Below are positions 14,855 to 25,970 of a DNA stretch of 64,000 bases, in pieces. Positions within the stretch are counted from its first letter, which is position 1. Each line of letters starts with the position of its first letter. Source of the stretch: an uncultured Tateyamaria sp. (GTDB lineage: Bacteria > Pseudomonadota > Alphaproteobacteria > Rhodobacterales > Rhodobacteraceae); contig NZ_CANNDO010000002.1 of assembly GCF_947503385.1 (NCBI RefSeq), forward strand, positions 186,001 to 250,000, read 5' to 3'. Both the position numbers and the translations under genes were made by a program. Under the pieces are notes generated by a model. The model was given only the letters and a program-made list of their open reading frames with translations. It ran no database searches and was not told where the DNA came from.

Positions 14855-16150
14855 ATGACGTCTGTCGCACGCGTAACCGAAATTTTCGACGATGTTCGAA
14901 GCACCGAGCGCATCTTGAGCGTCGAGTTCATGATCCGGTTTACGCTTGTCTTTGTCGCCTGCGGCTGTGGGTGGCTGCTGCTGGGTCTTGATCTGCTGCC
15001 CCTGTGGGTCATGGCCTACTATGCTTGTGTCATGTTGGAACGCCACGTTGTGTCGCTGCCCGTGGGCCGCGACCCGACGCGGGCCTTTGTGCGGCTGTGG
15101 CTTGTCAGCTTTGTCTTGGCATCCGTTTATGCGGCGCTGCCGGTCTATGTATGGTTCATGGACCATCAGGTCTGGCAATTCGCCACTGGCGTGCTGCTGA
15201 CGGGTGCCGCGCTCAACATCTTTTTGCTGCGGGCGCGCAACTGGGTGCTGGGCCTTGCCTATCTGATCCCTGTCTGCGGCGCGACGTTCATTATCACGGC
15301 ATCTTTCTTTGAGGCGCCGTGGGGTGGTCCGTTTTTCTGGTCGATGATGGTGCTGTGCACGTGCTTGGCCATCTATTTCGGCGTATGCCTGTGGGAGGCG
15401 GACCGCGCCAATGCCGAGTTGAAAAAGACGCGCGCGCAGTTCCTGCAAGCCCAAAAGGTCGAGGCGCTTGGCACGCTGACAAGCGGTGTGGCCCATGACT
15501 TCAACAATCTGCTTAGCGTGGTGCAAGGCAATCTGGAATTGCTGCAAACCTATCCCGATGCGCCGGATCGCGGCGAATTCCTCGATGCCGCCCTAGAGGC
15601 CACGCGGCGCGGGGCGCAATTGACGCGGCAACTGACCAGCTATGGCCGCAAGGCCGAGATGTGGCCAAAGCGGATGGCACCATCAGAGGCGCTGCACGGA
15701 ATAAAAAAAATCGCCAAACGGGTGCTGCCTGCGAACATCGCGCTGCGGCTGCACCCAAGCCCAACAGACAGCACGATCCTGATTGATGAAACGATGCTGC
15801 AATCTGCGCTGCTGAACCTCGTCATCAATGCACGCGATGCCATGCCCGAAGGGGGGACATTGCGCATTGACGTAGTGGACCCCGCCCTTCCTCCGGATGA
15901 CCTGTCGCCCGTCGCAAGCTCCGGCTACATCGCGTTTGAAGTCAGCGACACGGGCACCGGGATACCAGACGACATTCTGGCCAAGATCCGCGACCCGTTC
16001 TATTCCACCAAACCGAAGGGCGCAGGCAGCGGGCTGGGCTTGCCCATGGTCTGCGGGTTTGCCCAGCAATCGGGTGGCGATGTGACGATCACAAGCCGCG
16101 TGGGCAATGGCACGACTGTGTGCCTGATCCTGCCACGGGCCGCGCACTAG
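14855..16150 (+). CDS. Membrane sensor histidine kinase
   Basis: A 431-residue kinase from ATG 14855 (an in-frame GTG at 14807 is possible). Six or so transmembrane helices fill the first 180 residues with almost no periplasmic loop, so it may sense the membrane state. A short coiled coil leads to the H box with phospho-acceptor His214 (GVAHDFNNLLS), an N box (NLVINARDAMPEGG), a G1 box (DTGTGIP) and a G2 box (GAGSGLGLPMV). The HDFNN form is that of NtrB/hybrid-type kinases. No receiver domain or response-regulator gene lies next to it, so its partner is elsewhere. Confidence 0.88.
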   Translation: MTSVARVTEIFDDVRSTERILSVEFMIRFTLVFVACGCGWLLLGLDLLPLWVMAYYACVMLERHVVSLPVGRDPTRAFVRLWLVSFVLASVYAALPVYVWFMDHQVWQFATGVLLTGAALNIFLLRARNWVLGLAYLIPVCGATFIITASFFEAPWGGPFFWSMMVLCTCLAIYFGVCLWEADRANAELKKTRAQFLQAQKVEALGTLTSGVAHDFNNLLSVVQGNLELLQTYPDAPDRGEFLDAALEATRRGAQLTRQLTSYGRKAEMWPKRMAPSEALHGIKKIAKRVLPANIALRLHPSPTDSTILIDETMLQSALLNLVINARDAMPEGGTLRIDVVDPALPPDDLSPVASSGYIAFEVSDTGTGIPDDILAKIRDPFYSTKPKGAGSGLGLPMVCGFAQQSGGDVTITSRVGNGTTVCLILPRAAH

Positions 16151-17766
16151 CCCATCAGCACGTCGCCATGCGCTTCGCGCAGCGTCCGTTTGAGCACCTT
16201 GCCCGTGGCGTTGCGCGGCAGGCTGTCGACAAAGATCACCTTGTCCGGCACCTGCCATTTGGCGATCTGGCCATCAAAGATCGACAGGATGTCCGCCTCG
16301 TCCGGGGTTTGCCCTTCGGCGGGCACAACGATCAGCACGGGCCGCTCATCCCATTTCTCGTGCCGCGCCCCGATGACGGCGGCATCTGCCAGCTTGTCGT
16401 GGCCAAGTGCGATGTTTTCGAGATCAACCGAGCTGATCCATTCGCCACCTGACTTGATGATGTCCTTGGACCGGTCCTTGATCGACAGATAGCCATCCGG
16501 GTCCAGCGTGGCGACGTCACCGGTTGGGAACCAACCGTTTTCCAGCGTGCTTTCGATGCTCTTGCGATAATAGTTGCTGAGAATCCAGTGCCCCCGCACA
16601 TGCAGATCGCCCTGCGCCTCACCATCCTCGGGCAATGTGTTGCCCTGATCATCAACGATCTTCATCTCGACGCCCCATGGGGGACGTCCCTGATTTTCGC
16701 GCAGCGCCTGCTGTTCGGCGACGGGCAGGTCCAGATGCTTGGCCAGCGGCTGGTTCGAAGTGCCCAGTGGCGACATCTCGGTCATGCCCCAAGCGTGGAT
16801 CAGTTCCACGTCATAGCGGTCGCGGAAGGTGGCAATCATGCTGGGCGGACAGGCTGACCCGCCCACCACCGTCCGCTTGAGACTGGTCAGCTCAGACCCG
16901 GCGGTACTAGCCGCGCCCAACAAACCCTGCCAGATCGTCGGAACCCCCAGCGCAATGGACACGCGGTATGTGTCGATCAGTTCCACCAGCGACGGGCCAT
17001 CAAGACCGGGGCCCGGGAACACCATCCGCGCACCCACCTGCGCACAGGCATAGGGACAGCCCCACGCATTCACATGGAACATCGGCACCACGGGCAACAC
17101 CACGTCGCGCGCCGAAAAGCCGATGCAATCGGGTGTGTTCGAGGCAAAGGCGTGCAGTACGGTCGACCGGTGGGAATAAAGCACACCCTTCGGGTGCCCC
17201 GTCGTGCCGGAGGTGTAGCACAGAGACGAGGCCGTATGTTCATCCAGCGCGGGCCATTCGAAATCCGGGGAACCCTTGTCGATCAACTCGTCATAAAACA
17301 GCAGGCCGTCGATGTCCTCCGCCAGCGCGTCGTCGCGGCCTTCCATCAGCACGATATGCTCGACCTCGGGAATCTGCGGGCGGATTGCCTTGACCAGCGG
17401 CACAAAGGTCCGGTCGATGAACAACACGCGATCTTCGGCGTGATGGATGATGTAAATCAGTTGCTCAGGAAACAGGCGCGGGTTGATCGTGTGGCAGACA
17501 AAGCCACCGCCGGAGACGCCAAAGTAGATCTCAAGATGCCGCCGGTTGTTCCACGCAATCGTGCCACACCGCGCCTGCGGACCAAGGCCCAGCTGCGTCA
17601 GCGCATCTGCCAGACGGCGGGCATTGCGCGCGACCTCGCCCCAGCTGGTTTCGGTTACGCCACCTGCGGTCTCCACCGACCAAAGGGCCGTCGCGCCATG
17701 GTACTTTGCCGCGTGATCCACCAGCGACGAAATCGTCAGCGGAAAGTTCATCATCTGGCCGTGCAT
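16147..17766 (-). CDS. Medium/long-chain fatty acid-CoA ligase (FadD/AlkK type)
   Basis: A 539-residue adenylate-forming enzyme that activates fatty acids with ATP and CoA. The P-loop motif is YTSGTTGHPKGVLYSHR, the A5-type motif is WGMTEMSPLG, then GWFPTGDVATLDPDGYLSIKDRSKD and the C-terminal lysine region LPRNATGKVLKR. Length and motifs match acyl-CoA synthetases of the AlkK group. The ATG at 17766 is preferred for a strong GAGGGAGG site. It lies 88 bases downstream of pgi on the same strand and ends four bases inside the end of the histidine kinase gene. Confidence 0.9.
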   Translation of the reverse strand: MHGQMMNFPLTISSLVDHAAKYHGATALWSVETAGGVTETSWGEVARNARRLADALTQLGLGPQARCGTIAWNNRRHLEIYFGVSGGGFVCHTINPRLFPEQLIYIIHHAEDRVLFIDRTFVPLVKAIRPQIPEVEHIVLMEGRDDALAEDIDGLLFYDELIDKGSPDFEWPALDEHTASSLCYTSGTTGHPKGVLYSHRSTVLHAFASNTPDCIGFSARDVVLPVVPMFHVNAWGCPYACAQVGARMVFPGPGLDGPSLVELIDTYRVSIALGVPTIWQGLLGAASTAGSELTSLKRTVVGGSACPPSMIATFRDRYDVELIHAWGMTEMSPLGTSNQPLAKHLDLPVAEQQALRENQGRPPWGVEMKIVDDQGNTLPEDGEAQGDLHVRGHWILSNYYRKSIESTLENGWFPTGDVATLDPDGYLSIKDRSKDIIKSGGEWISSVDLENIALGHDKLADAAVIGARHEKWDERPVLIVVPAEGQTPDEADILSIFDGQIAKWQVPDKVIFVDSLPRNATGKVLKRTLREAHGDVLMG

Positions 17767-17853
17767 CGGTGCCTCCCTCATACATGACGCATTCCACGCA
17801 TCGTGCCTTGGGGCCGTGCACAGGTGCAAGCCAAATCAGGGGACGTGACCTGC

Positions 17854-19428
17854 CTAACCGCGCGCGCGCAACCAATCGACCAGCGCGGCTGTCGATGCGT
17901 CCTTGCAATCCGCAGATGCTTCGCCGTCGATGATCGGTTGCAGGGCCGTGGCCAGTTCCTTGCCCAGTTCAACACCCCACTGGTCATACGAGTTGATGCC
18001 GAGGATCACGCCTTCGACGAACACACGGTGCTCATAAAGCGCCACGATCTGGCCCAGCGTGAACGGATCAAGCTGTTCGTAGACCAGCGTGGTGGACGGG
18101 CGGTTGCCGTCGAACACGCGGTGCGCGGCCTGCCGTTCAAGACCTGCGCCCTCGAATTTATCCGCGATCTTGGCGCGCGCCTCATCCAGCGTGCGGCCCC
18201 GCATCAGCGCTTCCGACTGGGCAAGGCAATTGGCCATCAAGAGCGCGTGGTGATGCTGCAGGTCCGGTTCGTGCCCGCGCGCGGCCACAAGGAATTCGCA
18301 GGGGATCACGGATGTGCCCTGATGGATCAACTGATAGAACGCGTGCTGGCCATTGGTACCCGGCGCGCCCCAGACAATGGGGCCGGTGTCGCCCGGCACG
18401 CGGGTGCCGTCCATGGCAACGGATTTGCCGTTCGATTCCATCTCCAGCTGTTGCAGGTAGGCGGGCAACTGTCCCAGCCGCTGATCGTAGGGCAGCACCG
18501 CGCGGCTGGCATAGCCGCAGACCTGCCGGTGCCAGATGCCCACCAGCGCCAGCATCAGCGGCATGTTCTCCAGCCCTTCGGCGGCACAGAAATGCCGGTC
18601 CATGTCCTGCGCGCCGCGCAGGAAGGCGCGAAAACCCTCTGCACCAATGGCGATCATCAGGCTCAGGCCAATCGGACCCCAGACGGAGTACCGCCCCCCA
18701 ACCCAGTCCTCAAAACCAAAGACACGTTCCGCCGGAATACCAAACTCGGCCGTCTTTTCGAGATTGGTCGACAGGGCCGCGAACTGCGCGGATGGGTCGC
18801 CGCCATGGTCCAGCATCCATGCCCGCGCGGTGCGGGCATTGGTCATCGTCTCGATTGTGGTGAACGTCTTGGAGGCGACAATGACGAGCGTCGTTGTAGC
18901 ATCCAGCCCCCGCAGCACATCCGAAATATGCGCACCATCCACGTTGGACACAAAATGCGTGCGCGGCCCGTCGTGAAACGGGCTAAGCGCCTGCGCAGCC
19001 ATCGCAGGCCCAAGGTCCGATCCGCCAATACCGATATTGACCACGTCCGTAATGGCGCTGCCGCGCAGCTCGGTCGCGTAACGCTCCATCCGGGCGAGCG
19101 TGTCCAGAACGCCGGGCATCACGTCCTGCCCGTCCACCATGACAGGGCCGCCATCAAGGTTGCGCAACGCGGTATGCAACACCGCGCGCCCTTCGGTTTC
19201 GTTGATCTTTGCACCCGCAAACATTGCGTCACGCCGTGCCGCCACCCCTGCCCCTTGGGCCAGTGCCAACAGCATGTCCCGCGTGTCGGCGTCGAGATTT
19301 GTCTTGGCATAATCAAAACGCATGGTCGCCGTTTCGACCGCAAAGCCGTCAGCGCGCGCGCCGTCGAAAAGGTCGAGAATGCGCCGCCCCTGCACGGCAG
19401 CGGCCCGCGCCTTCAATTCATCCCACAT
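17854..19428 (-). CDS. pgi: Glucose-6-phosphate isomerase
   Basis: A 524-residue enzyme that interconverts glucose-6-phosphate and fructose-6-phosphate in the cytosol. The signatures are [14 protein letters not shown], the phosphate-binding [13 protein letters not shown], and [14 protein letters not shown]. The C-terminal [11 protein letters not shown] carries the conserved lysine. It is the last gene of a zwf-pgl-pgi operon, five bases after pgl, which lets fructose-6-phosphate re-enter glucose-6-phosphate oxidation and the Entner-Doudoroff route used by roseobacters in place of classical glycolysis. Confidence 0.97.
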   Translation of the reverse strand: MWDELKARAAAVQGRRILDLFDGARADGFAVETATMRFDYAKTNLDADTRDMLLALAQGAGVAARRDAMFAGAKINETEGRAVLHTALRNLDGGPVMVDGQDVMPGVLDTLARMERYATELRGSAITDVVNIGIGGSDLGPAMAAQALSPFHDGPRTHFVSNVDGAHISDVLRGLDATTTLVIVASKTFTTIETMTNARTARAWMLDHGGDPSAQFAALSTNLEKTAEFGIPAERVFGFEDWVGGRYSVWGPIGLSLMIAIGAEGFRAFLRGAQDMDRHFCAAEGLENMPLMLALVGIWHRQVCGYASRAVLPYDQRLGQLPAYLQQLEMESNGKSVAMDGTRVPGDTGPIVWGAPGTNGQHAFYQLIHQGTSVIPCEFLVAARGHEPDLQHHHALLMANCLAQSEALMRGRTLDEARAKIADKFEGAGLERQAAHRVFDGNRPSTTLVYEQLDPFTLGQIVALYEHRVFVEGVILGINSYDQWGVELGKELATALQPIIDGEASADCKDASTAALVDWLRARG

Positions 19429-19432
19429 GGTC

Positions 19433-20101
19433 TTACTCCGCCCAGTGTACTGTCATGCCATCCAGAACAGCGCGCACCGGCGCCTCCACCGGATCAAGTG
19501 TCATTGCGCGGTCGAGGGCGGCACGTTTGTCCGCACCATAGATCACCAGATGTTTGGACATCGCCCCAGCCAGCGCCGGACCCGAAAACGAGATGCGCGG
19601 CTCCTGCCCGTCGACGGTGACCGGCACAACCAATGGCGCGTCTGCGGCCAGCATCGCCTCAAGCCCATCGGCCCCCGGAAACAGCGATGCGGTGTGCATG
19701 TCCGCGCCCATCCCAAGCAGCAGCAGCGAGATGGGCATTTCGCCGGCGAGGTCATCAGACAGCCCCGGTGCCGCTTCGGCGGGCGTCATGCCAGCGCGGT
19801 AAAATGGCACAAACCGTGCCGCACTGGCGCGCTCCACCATCAGACGTTCCTTGATCAGCTTGCCGTTGGAGCGGGCGTGATCCTCTGGCACCCAACGTTC
19901 GTCACTGAGCATCAGGTGCACGCGGTCCCACTCCAGATCGGCGGCGCACAACGTGTCAAAGATCGGCCCGGGCGTCGTGCCCCCAGGCACCACAAAAGAC
20001 GCGAAAGGATGGACCAGCAAACAGTTCTTCAATTCGCTGGCCAGCACGTCCGCCAGCCCCATCACCAAAAGCTCGCGGTCAGGATATGTTTGCAGATTCA
20101 T
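19433..20101 (-). CDS. pgl: 6-phosphogluconolactonase
   Basis: A 222-residue DevB/SOL-type lactonase that hydrolyses 6-phosphogluconolactone to 6-phosphogluconate. The family signatures appear as [34 protein letters not shown] and [20 protein letters not shown] 20101 overlaps the zwf stop (ATGA) and follows GGAGAAAGGTG; an in-frame ATG six codons earlier is less likely. It lies between zwf and pgi in a coupled operon, matching the order of the reactions. Confidence 0.95.
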   Translation of the reverse strand: MNLQTYPDRELLVMGLADVLASELKNCLLVHPFASFVVPGGTTPGPIFDTLCAADLEWDRVHLMLSDERWVPEDHARSNGKLIKERLMVERASAARFVPFYRAGMTPAEAAPGLSDDLAGEMPISLLLLGMGADMHTASLFPGADGLEAMLAADAPLVVPVTVDGQEPRISFSGPALAGAMSKHLVIYGADKRAALDRAMTLDPVEAPVRAVLDGMTVHWAE

Positions 20102-21543
20102 GGGGACACCTTTCTCCATACGCGTGTGTCGCGCGCCAGCAGTTGCACAGCATCCACCGGCCCTTCGCTGCCCGCATCATAGGTTTTGGGCACGTCACCG
20201 CGCGCCTCCCACCCTTGGATGATCGGGTCGGTCCACGCCCACGCGGCCTCGACCTCGTCGCCGCGCATGAACAGGGTCTGGTTGCCCCGGATCACATCCA
20301 TGATAAGGCGTTCATACGCATCCGTCTGGTCCACCCCATCCGCACCAAGCGCGTCGGCAAAGGACATGTCCAGCGGCACATCCACCAGCCGCATCCCGCC
20401 CGGTCCCGGTTCCTTGATCGTAACGCCCAGAGTGATCCCCTCGTTCGGCTGCAAACGGATCGACAGGACATTGCGGTGATCCGATTGCTCGCCAAAGATC
20501 GAATGGTTCAGTTCTTTGAACACGACGGTGATCTCGCTCGACCGCGCTTTGAGCTGTTTGCCCGTGCGCAGATAGAACGGCGTGCCCGCCCATCGCCAGT
20601 TCGAGATGCCGACCTTGAGCGCCACATAGCTTTCCGTGCGCGATTGCGGATCGCCCGCCGCCTCACGGTAGCTGGGGTTGTCCGGACCCGCGTCATACTG
20701 CCCCCGCACAATATGGTGCGGCGCCACGGGGTCGAGTGCGCGGATCACTTTCAGCTTTTCGTCGCGCACCGCGTCAGGATCAAACTTGGACGGCGGCTCC
20801 ATGGCGATCAGGCACAAAAGCTGCATCAGGTGGTTCTGCACCATGTCGCGCATCGCACCCGATTTGTCATAGTATTCGCCCCGCCCCCCGACGCCCACAG
20901 TCTCGGCCACGGTGATCTGGATATGGTCCACGTATTGGCTGTTCCACAGCGGCTCGAACAGCATATTGCCAAAGCGGACCGCCATCAGGTTCTGCACCGT
21001 CTCTTTGCCCAGATAGTGGTCAATCCGGTAAATCTGGCTCTCGTCAAAAAAGGCGGCCAGGTCGCGGTTCAGCGCCTTGGCCGACGCCAGATCGCGGCCA
21101 AAGGGTTTTTCCACCACGATGCGGCTGTCCTGATCGGTCAGACCGTGCTGGTTCAGCCGTTCGGCCAAATCGCCAAAAAGGCTGGGTCCAACCGAAAAGT
21201 AGAAGGCCCGCACCACACCGGTGCGCATCATCGCTGCCATCTCGCGCCAGCCGTTTTCGCCGCGCGCATCGATGGTCACATAGTCGAGCCGTTCGAGAAA
21301 TCCGGGCAGGTCGTCCCGCGACGTGTCGCCCACAAACTCTTCCACAGCGTCTGCGACAAAGGCGCGATAGCCTTCGGCATCCATTTCGCCGCGCGCCGCA
21401 CCGATCACCCGCGCATCCTCAGGCATCTGGCCCGCACAGAACCGCCGATAGAGGCCCGGCAGGATCTTGCGCCGCGCCAGATCGCCCGTGCCACCAAAGA
21501 TCACGAGGTCAAAAGCCTCCACCGGGATAACGCGCGAGACCAT
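20098..21543 (-). CDS. zwf: Glucose-6-phosphate 1-dehydrogenase
   Basis: A 481-residue NAD(P)-dependent enzyme, first step of the oxidative pentose phosphate and Entner-Doudoroff pathways. The N-terminal nucleotide fold has VIFGGTGDLARRKILP, and the active-site motif is YRIDHYLGKE with the conserved His and Lys. VEKPFGRD is also present. It heads the zwf-pgl-pgi operon; the 187-base gap to the divergent radical SAM gene should carry its promoter. The next Entner-Doudoroff genes, edd and eda, are not in the window. Confidence 0.97.
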   Translation of the reverse strand: MVSRVIPVEAFDLVIFGGTGDLARRKILPGLYRRFCAGQMPEDARVIGAARGEMDAEGYRAFVADAVEEFVGDTSRDDLPGFLERLDYVTIDARGENGWREMAAMMRTGVVRAFYFSVGPSLFGDLAERLNQHGLTDQDSRIVVEKPFGRDLASAKALNRDLAAFFDESQIYRIDHYLGKETVQNLMAVRFGNMLFEPLWNSQYVDHIQITVAETVGVGGRGEYYDKSGAMRDMVQNHLMQLLCLIAMEPPSKFDPDAVRDEKLKVIRALDPVAPHHIVRGQYDAGPDNPSYREAAGDPQSRTESYVALKVGISNWRWAGTPFYLRTGKQLKARSSEITVVFKELNHSIFGEQSDHRNVLSIRLQPNEGITLGVTIKEPGPGGMRLVDVPLDMSFADALGADGVDQTDAYERLIMDVIRGNQTLFMRGDEVEAAWAWTDPIIQGWEARGDVPKTYDAGSEGPVDAVQLLARDTRVWRKVSP

Positions 21544-21730
21544 GGGATACTCCTCAAAATGTTTGCGCTATCTGTAACAGATTCAACTCACTATACAACG
21601 GCCAAGGCGTCGCACTGCCCGCGCCTCGCCCACTCTATCACAAAGCCGTCAAACGCCCCACCACGGCTTTCCTCTTGCCGGTGTCAAAGCTAGGTCTACT
21701 GTCACCCGAACCTGACACCGGAAGACCCAT

Positions 21731-22678
21731 ATGAAAGACCTCGCTCTTGCCAACGCAGGCAAGTTCCAAGATCCCGACGTGACAGCCAAAGGCGAGGCGC
21801 GCGCCAAGGTGTCCCTGACCCACCCCGAAACGCTGTGGTTCAACACTGGCACGCTCTGCAATATCACTTGTGCAAATTGCTACATCGAAAGCTCGCCCAC
21901 AAATGATGCGCTGGTCTACATCACCGCTGATGAGGTCGCGGGCTATCTCGATCAGCTTTACCAACGCAAATGGGACGTCCGCGAAATCGCCTTTACCGGC
22001 GGCGAGCCGTTCATGAACCCCGAAATCATCGAGATGATCCGCCGCCCATTGGCCTTGGGCTACGAGGTTCTGGTACTGACCAACGCCATGTCCCCGATGA
22101 TGCGTCCCCGGATGCAAGAGGGCGTCACAGAGCTGGTCAAAGGCTACGGTGACAGGCTGACCTTCCGGGTCAGTCTCGACCATCATTCCGCAGCCATACA
22201 CGATCTTGAACGGGGCGCGGGCGCTTTTGAGAAGTCGCGCAAGGGAATGCGTTGGCTGGCCGGGATCGGTGCGCGGCTTGCCATTGCCGGACGGATCGAA
22301 CTGGCCGAAAGCGAGGCCGAGGCGCGCGCCGGATATGCCGCACTCTTTGCAGCCGAAGGGTTTGACATCGACGCCGCAGATCCCGGCATGACGGTCCTGT
22401 TTCCCGAAATGGACCCGTCTGTGGAAGTGCCCGAGATCACGACAGCCTGTTGGGGCATCCTGAACAAGCACCCCGATGCGGTGATGTGCGCCTCCTCCCG
22501 CATGGTGGTCAAACGCAAGGGCGCGGCAAAGCCTGCGGTGCTGTCCTGCACCCTTTTGCCCTACGATCCCCAGTTCGAGATGGGCGAAACCCTCGCCGAA
22601 GCCGAAGCGGACGTGTCACTCAACCACCCCCATTGCGCCAAATTCTGCGTGCTGGGCGGGGCCAGTTGTTCGGCCTGA
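21731..22678 (+). CDS. Radical SAM protein
   Basis: A 315-residue iron-sulfur enzyme. The cluster motif is CNITCANCY (CxxxCxxC) near residue 42, followed by the SAM-binding ITFGGEP-like IAFTGGEPFMNPE. Four more cysteines near the C-terminus (ACWG, MCAS, SCTL and the final HCAKFCVLGGASC) could hold a second cluster, as in SPASM-like proteins. The substrate is unknown. It is transcribed away from zwf, starts MKDLALANAGKF, and has no obvious peptide-precursor gene next to it. Confidence 0.88.
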   Translation: MKDLALANAGKFQDPDVTAKGEARAKVSLTHPETLWFNTGTLCNITCANCYIESSPTNDALVYITADEVAGYLDQLYQRKWDVREIAFTGGEPFMNPEIIEMIRRPLALGYEVLVLTNAMSPMMRPRMQEGVTELVKGYGDRLTFRVSLDHHSAAIHDLERGAGAFEKSRKGMRWLAGIGARLAIAGRIELAESEAEARAGYAALFAAEGFDIDAADPGMTVLFPEMDPSVEVPEITTACWGILNKHPDAVMCASSRMVVKRKGAAKPAVLSCTLLPYDPQFEMGETLAEAEADVSLNHPHCAKFCVLGGASCSA

Positions 22679-22688
22679 CGACGGCGCG

Positions 22689-22741
22689 CAGGCGCATCTG
22701 GATGCGCCTGTCCATAATGATGTGCGCGCGTCAGCGCGCGC
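22689..22741. terminator. Two hairpins between convergent genes
   Basis: CAGGCGCATC and GATGCGCCTG (22689-22710) form a perfect ten-base-pair stem with a two-base loop. GCGCGCG-TCAG-CGCGCGC (22724-22741) forms a second one. They lie between the ends of the radical SAM gene and usg. Neither has a clear T run, so they may act as barriers or RNA 3' ends more than as classical terminators. Confidence 0.45.
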
Positions 22742-22759
22742 CTTTGGATCACGGCAACG

Positions 22760-23029
22760 TCAGTTCAGGAAAAACTCGCCCGTCACATGCCGCCACTCGC
22801 CCGCACGCACCATCTTGCGGTGGGTAAAGCGCACCGAATGCAGCGGCCCTTCGATCTTGTCCTGCCAAAAGGCGATGAACTCAAACAGCTTTGGATGATC
22901 CGGCGCCACATCATAATCCTGCCAGACAAAGCTGTTCAGGACCGAGGTGTAGTCCGGCATTCGGTAGAACATCTCTGCCGTGGTCAGCCCATACCCTTTC
23001 AGCATCAATTCGGTCTCGTTTTGTGCCAT
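22760..23029 (-). CDS. usg: Usg family protein
   Basis: An 89-residue conserved alphaproteobacterial protein of unknown function. The family pattern is clear: LKGYGLTTAEMFYRMPDY, FVWQDYDVAPDHPKLFEFIAFW and GPLHSVRFTH. The ATG at 23029 follows GGGGTG at a short distance; upstream in-frame ATGs are less well placed. In other alphaproteobacteria usg lies before tryptophan genes, but here it is divergent from gyrA across a 190-base gap. Confidence 0.85.
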   Translation of the reverse strand: MAQNETELMLKGYGLTTAEMFYRMPDYTSVLNSFVWQDYDVAPDHPKLFEFIAFWQDKIEGPLHSVRFTHRKMVRAGEWRHVTGEFFLN

Positions 23030-23219
23030 TTTGCACCCCATTTTTCTGCCCGTATCCGCAGTGCAGCACAAAAGAACTAAATATCCAATAAAAACAATAT
23101 ACTAGCACCGGAGATCTGCGGCTGCTAACAACTTCCCCCTTCCGGCATTGCACCTTATCTGTGGTTTCTGATAGACTGAAACGCAAGATATAGCTACGCG
23201 ACAGAACGGGCAGATACAC

Positions 23220-25970
23220 GTGAACGACACGCCGCAACCCCCTGAAAATGATGATGATTTGACGCCGGAACGGCCCGCCTATGACGGGCCCAGCGTGTCC
23301 ATCGAAGACGAGATGCGCACGTCCTATCTGGACTACGCCATGTCGGTCATCGTCTCCCGCGCCATTCCCGATCTGCGTGACGGCCTGAAACCGGTGCACC
23401 GTCGCATCCTGTATGCGATGCACGAGACCGGCAACACACACGACAAGAGCTACCGCAAATCCGCCCGCCCCGTGGGCGACGTGATGGGGAAATACCACCC
23501 CCATGGCGACAGCGCGATTTACGATGCGCTGGTGCGCATGGCGCAGGATTTTTCCATGTCCTTGCCCCTTCTCGACGGCCAGGGCAACTTTGGCTCCATG
23601 GACGGCGATAACCCCGCCGCGATGCGCTATACCGAAGTGCGCATGGACAAGCCTGCCGCCTTTGTGCTGGCCGATATCGACAAGGATACGGTCGATTTTC
23701 AGGACAATTACGACGGCAAGGACCGCGAACCAACTGTTCTGCCCGCCCGCTTTCCCAACATGCTGGTCAACGGCGCAGGCGGCATCGCCGTTGGGATGGC
23801 CACCAACATCCCGCCTCACAATCTGGGCGAAGTGGTGGATGCATGTCTGGCCCTGATCGAAGATCCGGATCTCAGCTCCGAGCAACTCATCGAATATGTC
23901 CCCGGCCCCGACTTTCCAACCGGCGGCATCATGCTGGGCCGCTCCGGCGCGCGCAAAGCCTACCTCGAAGGCCGTGGCAGCGTCATCGTCCGTTCCAAGA
24001 CCCGGGTCGAAGAAATCCGCCGCGACCGCTACGCCATTGTCATCGATGAAATCCCCTATCAGGTGAACAAGGCCACGATGATTGAACGCATCGCCGAGGC
24101 CGCGCGCGACAAGCGGATCGAAGGCATTTCGCACGTCCAGGACGAATCCGACCGCAACGGCGTCCGTGTGGTGGTCGAACTGAAACGCGACGCCACGGCC
24201 GAAGTGGTGCTGAACCAACTGTTCCGCTTCACCCCTATGCAGACGTCCTTTGGCTGCAACATGCTGGCCCTGAATGGCGGCCGGCCCGAGCAGTTGACCC
24301 TGCGCCGGTTCCTGACCTCTTTCCTCGATTTCCGCGAGGAAGTCGTTATTCGCCGCACCGCGTTTGACCTGCGCAAGGCGCGCGACCGCAGCCATATCCT
24401 GTGTGGTCTGGCCGTTGCCGTGTCCAATGTGGACGAAGTTGTGGCCACCATCCGCTCCTCTGCCGATGGGGCTGAGGCCCGCCAAAAACTGATGGAGCGC
24501 CGCTGGCCTGCCGCCGATATCGAAGACTATCTGCGCCTCATCGATGACCCGCTGTCGAAAATGCACGACGACGGCACCTATAACCTGACCGAAGTGCAGG
24601 CCCGCGCCATCCTCGACCTGCGCCTGCAACGCCTGACCCAGATCGGGGTCAAGGAGGTGACAGACGAACTTGAACAACTCGCCGCAAAGATCAAGGAATA
24701 CTTGGAAATCCTCGGTTCACGCGAGCGGATCATGGGCATCATCGCCACCGAGCTGAGCGAGGTCAAAGACCTTTTTGCCGTGCCCCGCCGCACCGAGATC
24801 GTCGACTGGTCCGGCGACATGGAAGACGAGGACCTGATCGAGCGCGAGGACATGGTCGTGACCGTGACCTCGGGCGGCTACATCAAACGTACGGCCCTCG
24901 CTGATTTCCGCAGCCAGCGCCGCGGCGGCAAAGGCGTCGCCGGGATGCAGACCAAGGAAGAGGATGTGATCACCACCCTCTTCGTGGCCAACACCCATAC
25001 GCAGCTGCTGTTCTTCACCACAGACGGGATGGTCTACAAGCTCAAGACATGGCGCTTGCCGCTGGGCGGGCGCACGTCAAAAGGCAAGGCGATCGTCAAC
25101 ATCCTGCCAATCCCGCAAGGGGTCAGCATCGCGGCCATCATGCCCGTGGACCGCGACGAAGATGATTGGGACGATTTGCAGGTCGTTTTTGCCACCGATC
25201 ACGGCACGGTGCGCCGCAACAAACTGTCGGATTTCACCAACGTCAAAGCCAATGGCAAGATTGCGATGAAGTTCGAAGGCGACAGTGAAGGCTGGACGCT
25301 GATCAACGCACGCATTGCGTCGAATGATGATGACGTGATGCTGGTCACCAATTCCGGCCGCGCAATCCGCTTCCGCGCCGACGATGTGCGTGTGTTCAAC
25401 AGCCGCGCCTCAACCGGTGTGCGTGGCATCCGCCTGTCGGGCGATGATCGTGTCGTGTCGATGTCCGTGATCCGGCATTTCGAGGCAACCTCGGACGAAC
25501 GCGCCGCCTATCTCAAGATGCGCCGCGCCATGGCGGGTATCGCAGATGATCCCGACGCCGTGGACGAGGAAGAAGGCAATGCGGACATGCCACTGCCGCA
25601 GGACCGCTATGCCGAGATGTCCGCCGCCGAAAACCTGATCCTCACCATCACATCCGGCGGCGCAGGCAAGCTGTCGTCGTCGCAGGATTATCCGTTGCGC
25701 GGCCGCGGCGGCATGGGTGTCACCGCTTGGGACAAACGGATGCAGACGGGCAATATCGTCGCTTCGTTCCCGGTGGAAATGGACGACCAGATCATGCTCG
25801 CCACGTCCAAGGGCCAATCGATCCGCGTGCCCGTGGATGGCATCAGCTTCCGCTCGCGCAGCGCAGGCGGGGTCAAGGTGTTCAACACCGGCAAAGGCGA
25901 AGAAGTCGTAAGCGTCGCTTGGATCGCCGATCAAGGTGAGGACGACGCAACAGACACCACCGAGGACTGA
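23220..25970 (+). CDS. gyrA: DNA gyrase subunit A
   Basis: A 916-residue subunit of the A2B2 gyrase, which introduces negative supercoils. It starts at GTG 23220. The winged-helix/tower region holds [19 protein letters not shown], and Tyr137 in AMRYTEVRM is the DNA-breaking tyrosine. The C-terminal beta-pinwheel carries the GyrA box QRRGGKG, which sets it apart from ParC. The quinolone-determining positions are Ser98 and Asp102, the sensitive type. It is monocistronic; gyrB is elsewhere. Confidence 0.98.
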   Translation: MNDTPQPPENDDDLTPERPAYDGPSVSIEDEMRTSYLDYAMSVIVSRAIPDLRDGLKPVHRRILYAMHETGNTHDKSYRKSARPVGDVMGKYHPHGDSAIYDALVRMAQDFSMSLPLLDGQGNFGSMDGDNPAAMRYTEVRMDKPAAFVLADIDKDTVDFQDNYDGKDREPTVLPARFPNMLVNGAGGIAVGMATNIPPHNLGEVVDACLALIEDPDLSSEQLIEYVPGPDFPTGGIMLGRSGARKAYLEGRGSVIVRSKTRVEEIRRDRYAIVIDEIPYQVNKATMIERIAEAARDKRIEGISHVQDESDRNGVRVVVELKRDATAEVVLNQLFRFTPMQTSFGCNMLALNGGRPEQLTLRRFLTSFLDFREEVVIRRTAFDLRKARDRSHILCGLAVAVSNVDEVVATIRSSADGAEARQKLMERRWPAADIEDYLRLIDDPLSKMHDDGTYNLTEVQARAILDLRLQRLTQIGVKEVTDELEQLAAKIKEYLEILGSRERIMGIIATELSEVKDLFAVPRRTEIVDWSGDMEDEDLIEREDMVVTVTSGGYIKRTALADFRSQRRGGKGVAGMQTKEEDVITTLFVANTHTQLLFFTTDGMVYKLKTWRLPLGGRTSKGKAIVNILPIPQGVSIAAIMPVDRDEDDWDDLQVVFATDHGTVRRNKLSDFTNVKANGKIAMKFEGDSEGWTLINARIASNDDDVMLVTNSGRAIRFRADDVRVFNSRASTGVRGIRLSGDDRVVSMSVIRHFEATSDERAAYLKMRRAMAGIADDPDAVDEEEGNADMPLPQDRYAEMSAAENLILTITSGGAGKLSSSQDYPLRGRGGMGVTAWDKRMQTGNIVASFPVEMDDQIMLATSKGQSIRVPVDGISFRSRSAGGVKVFNTGKGEEVVSVAWIADQGEDDATDTTED

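Noticed and set aside
17803-21693. Two long plus-strand frames (605 and 535 codons) over pgi, pgl and zwf
   Set aside because: The real enzymes with full motifs lie on the minus strand. The plus frames are Arg/His-rich shadows.
22911-24677. A 588-codon frame on the minus strand over gyrA
   Set aside because: It is the antisense shadow of gyrA, rich in His, Gln and Val, as GC-rich codons give on the reverse strand.
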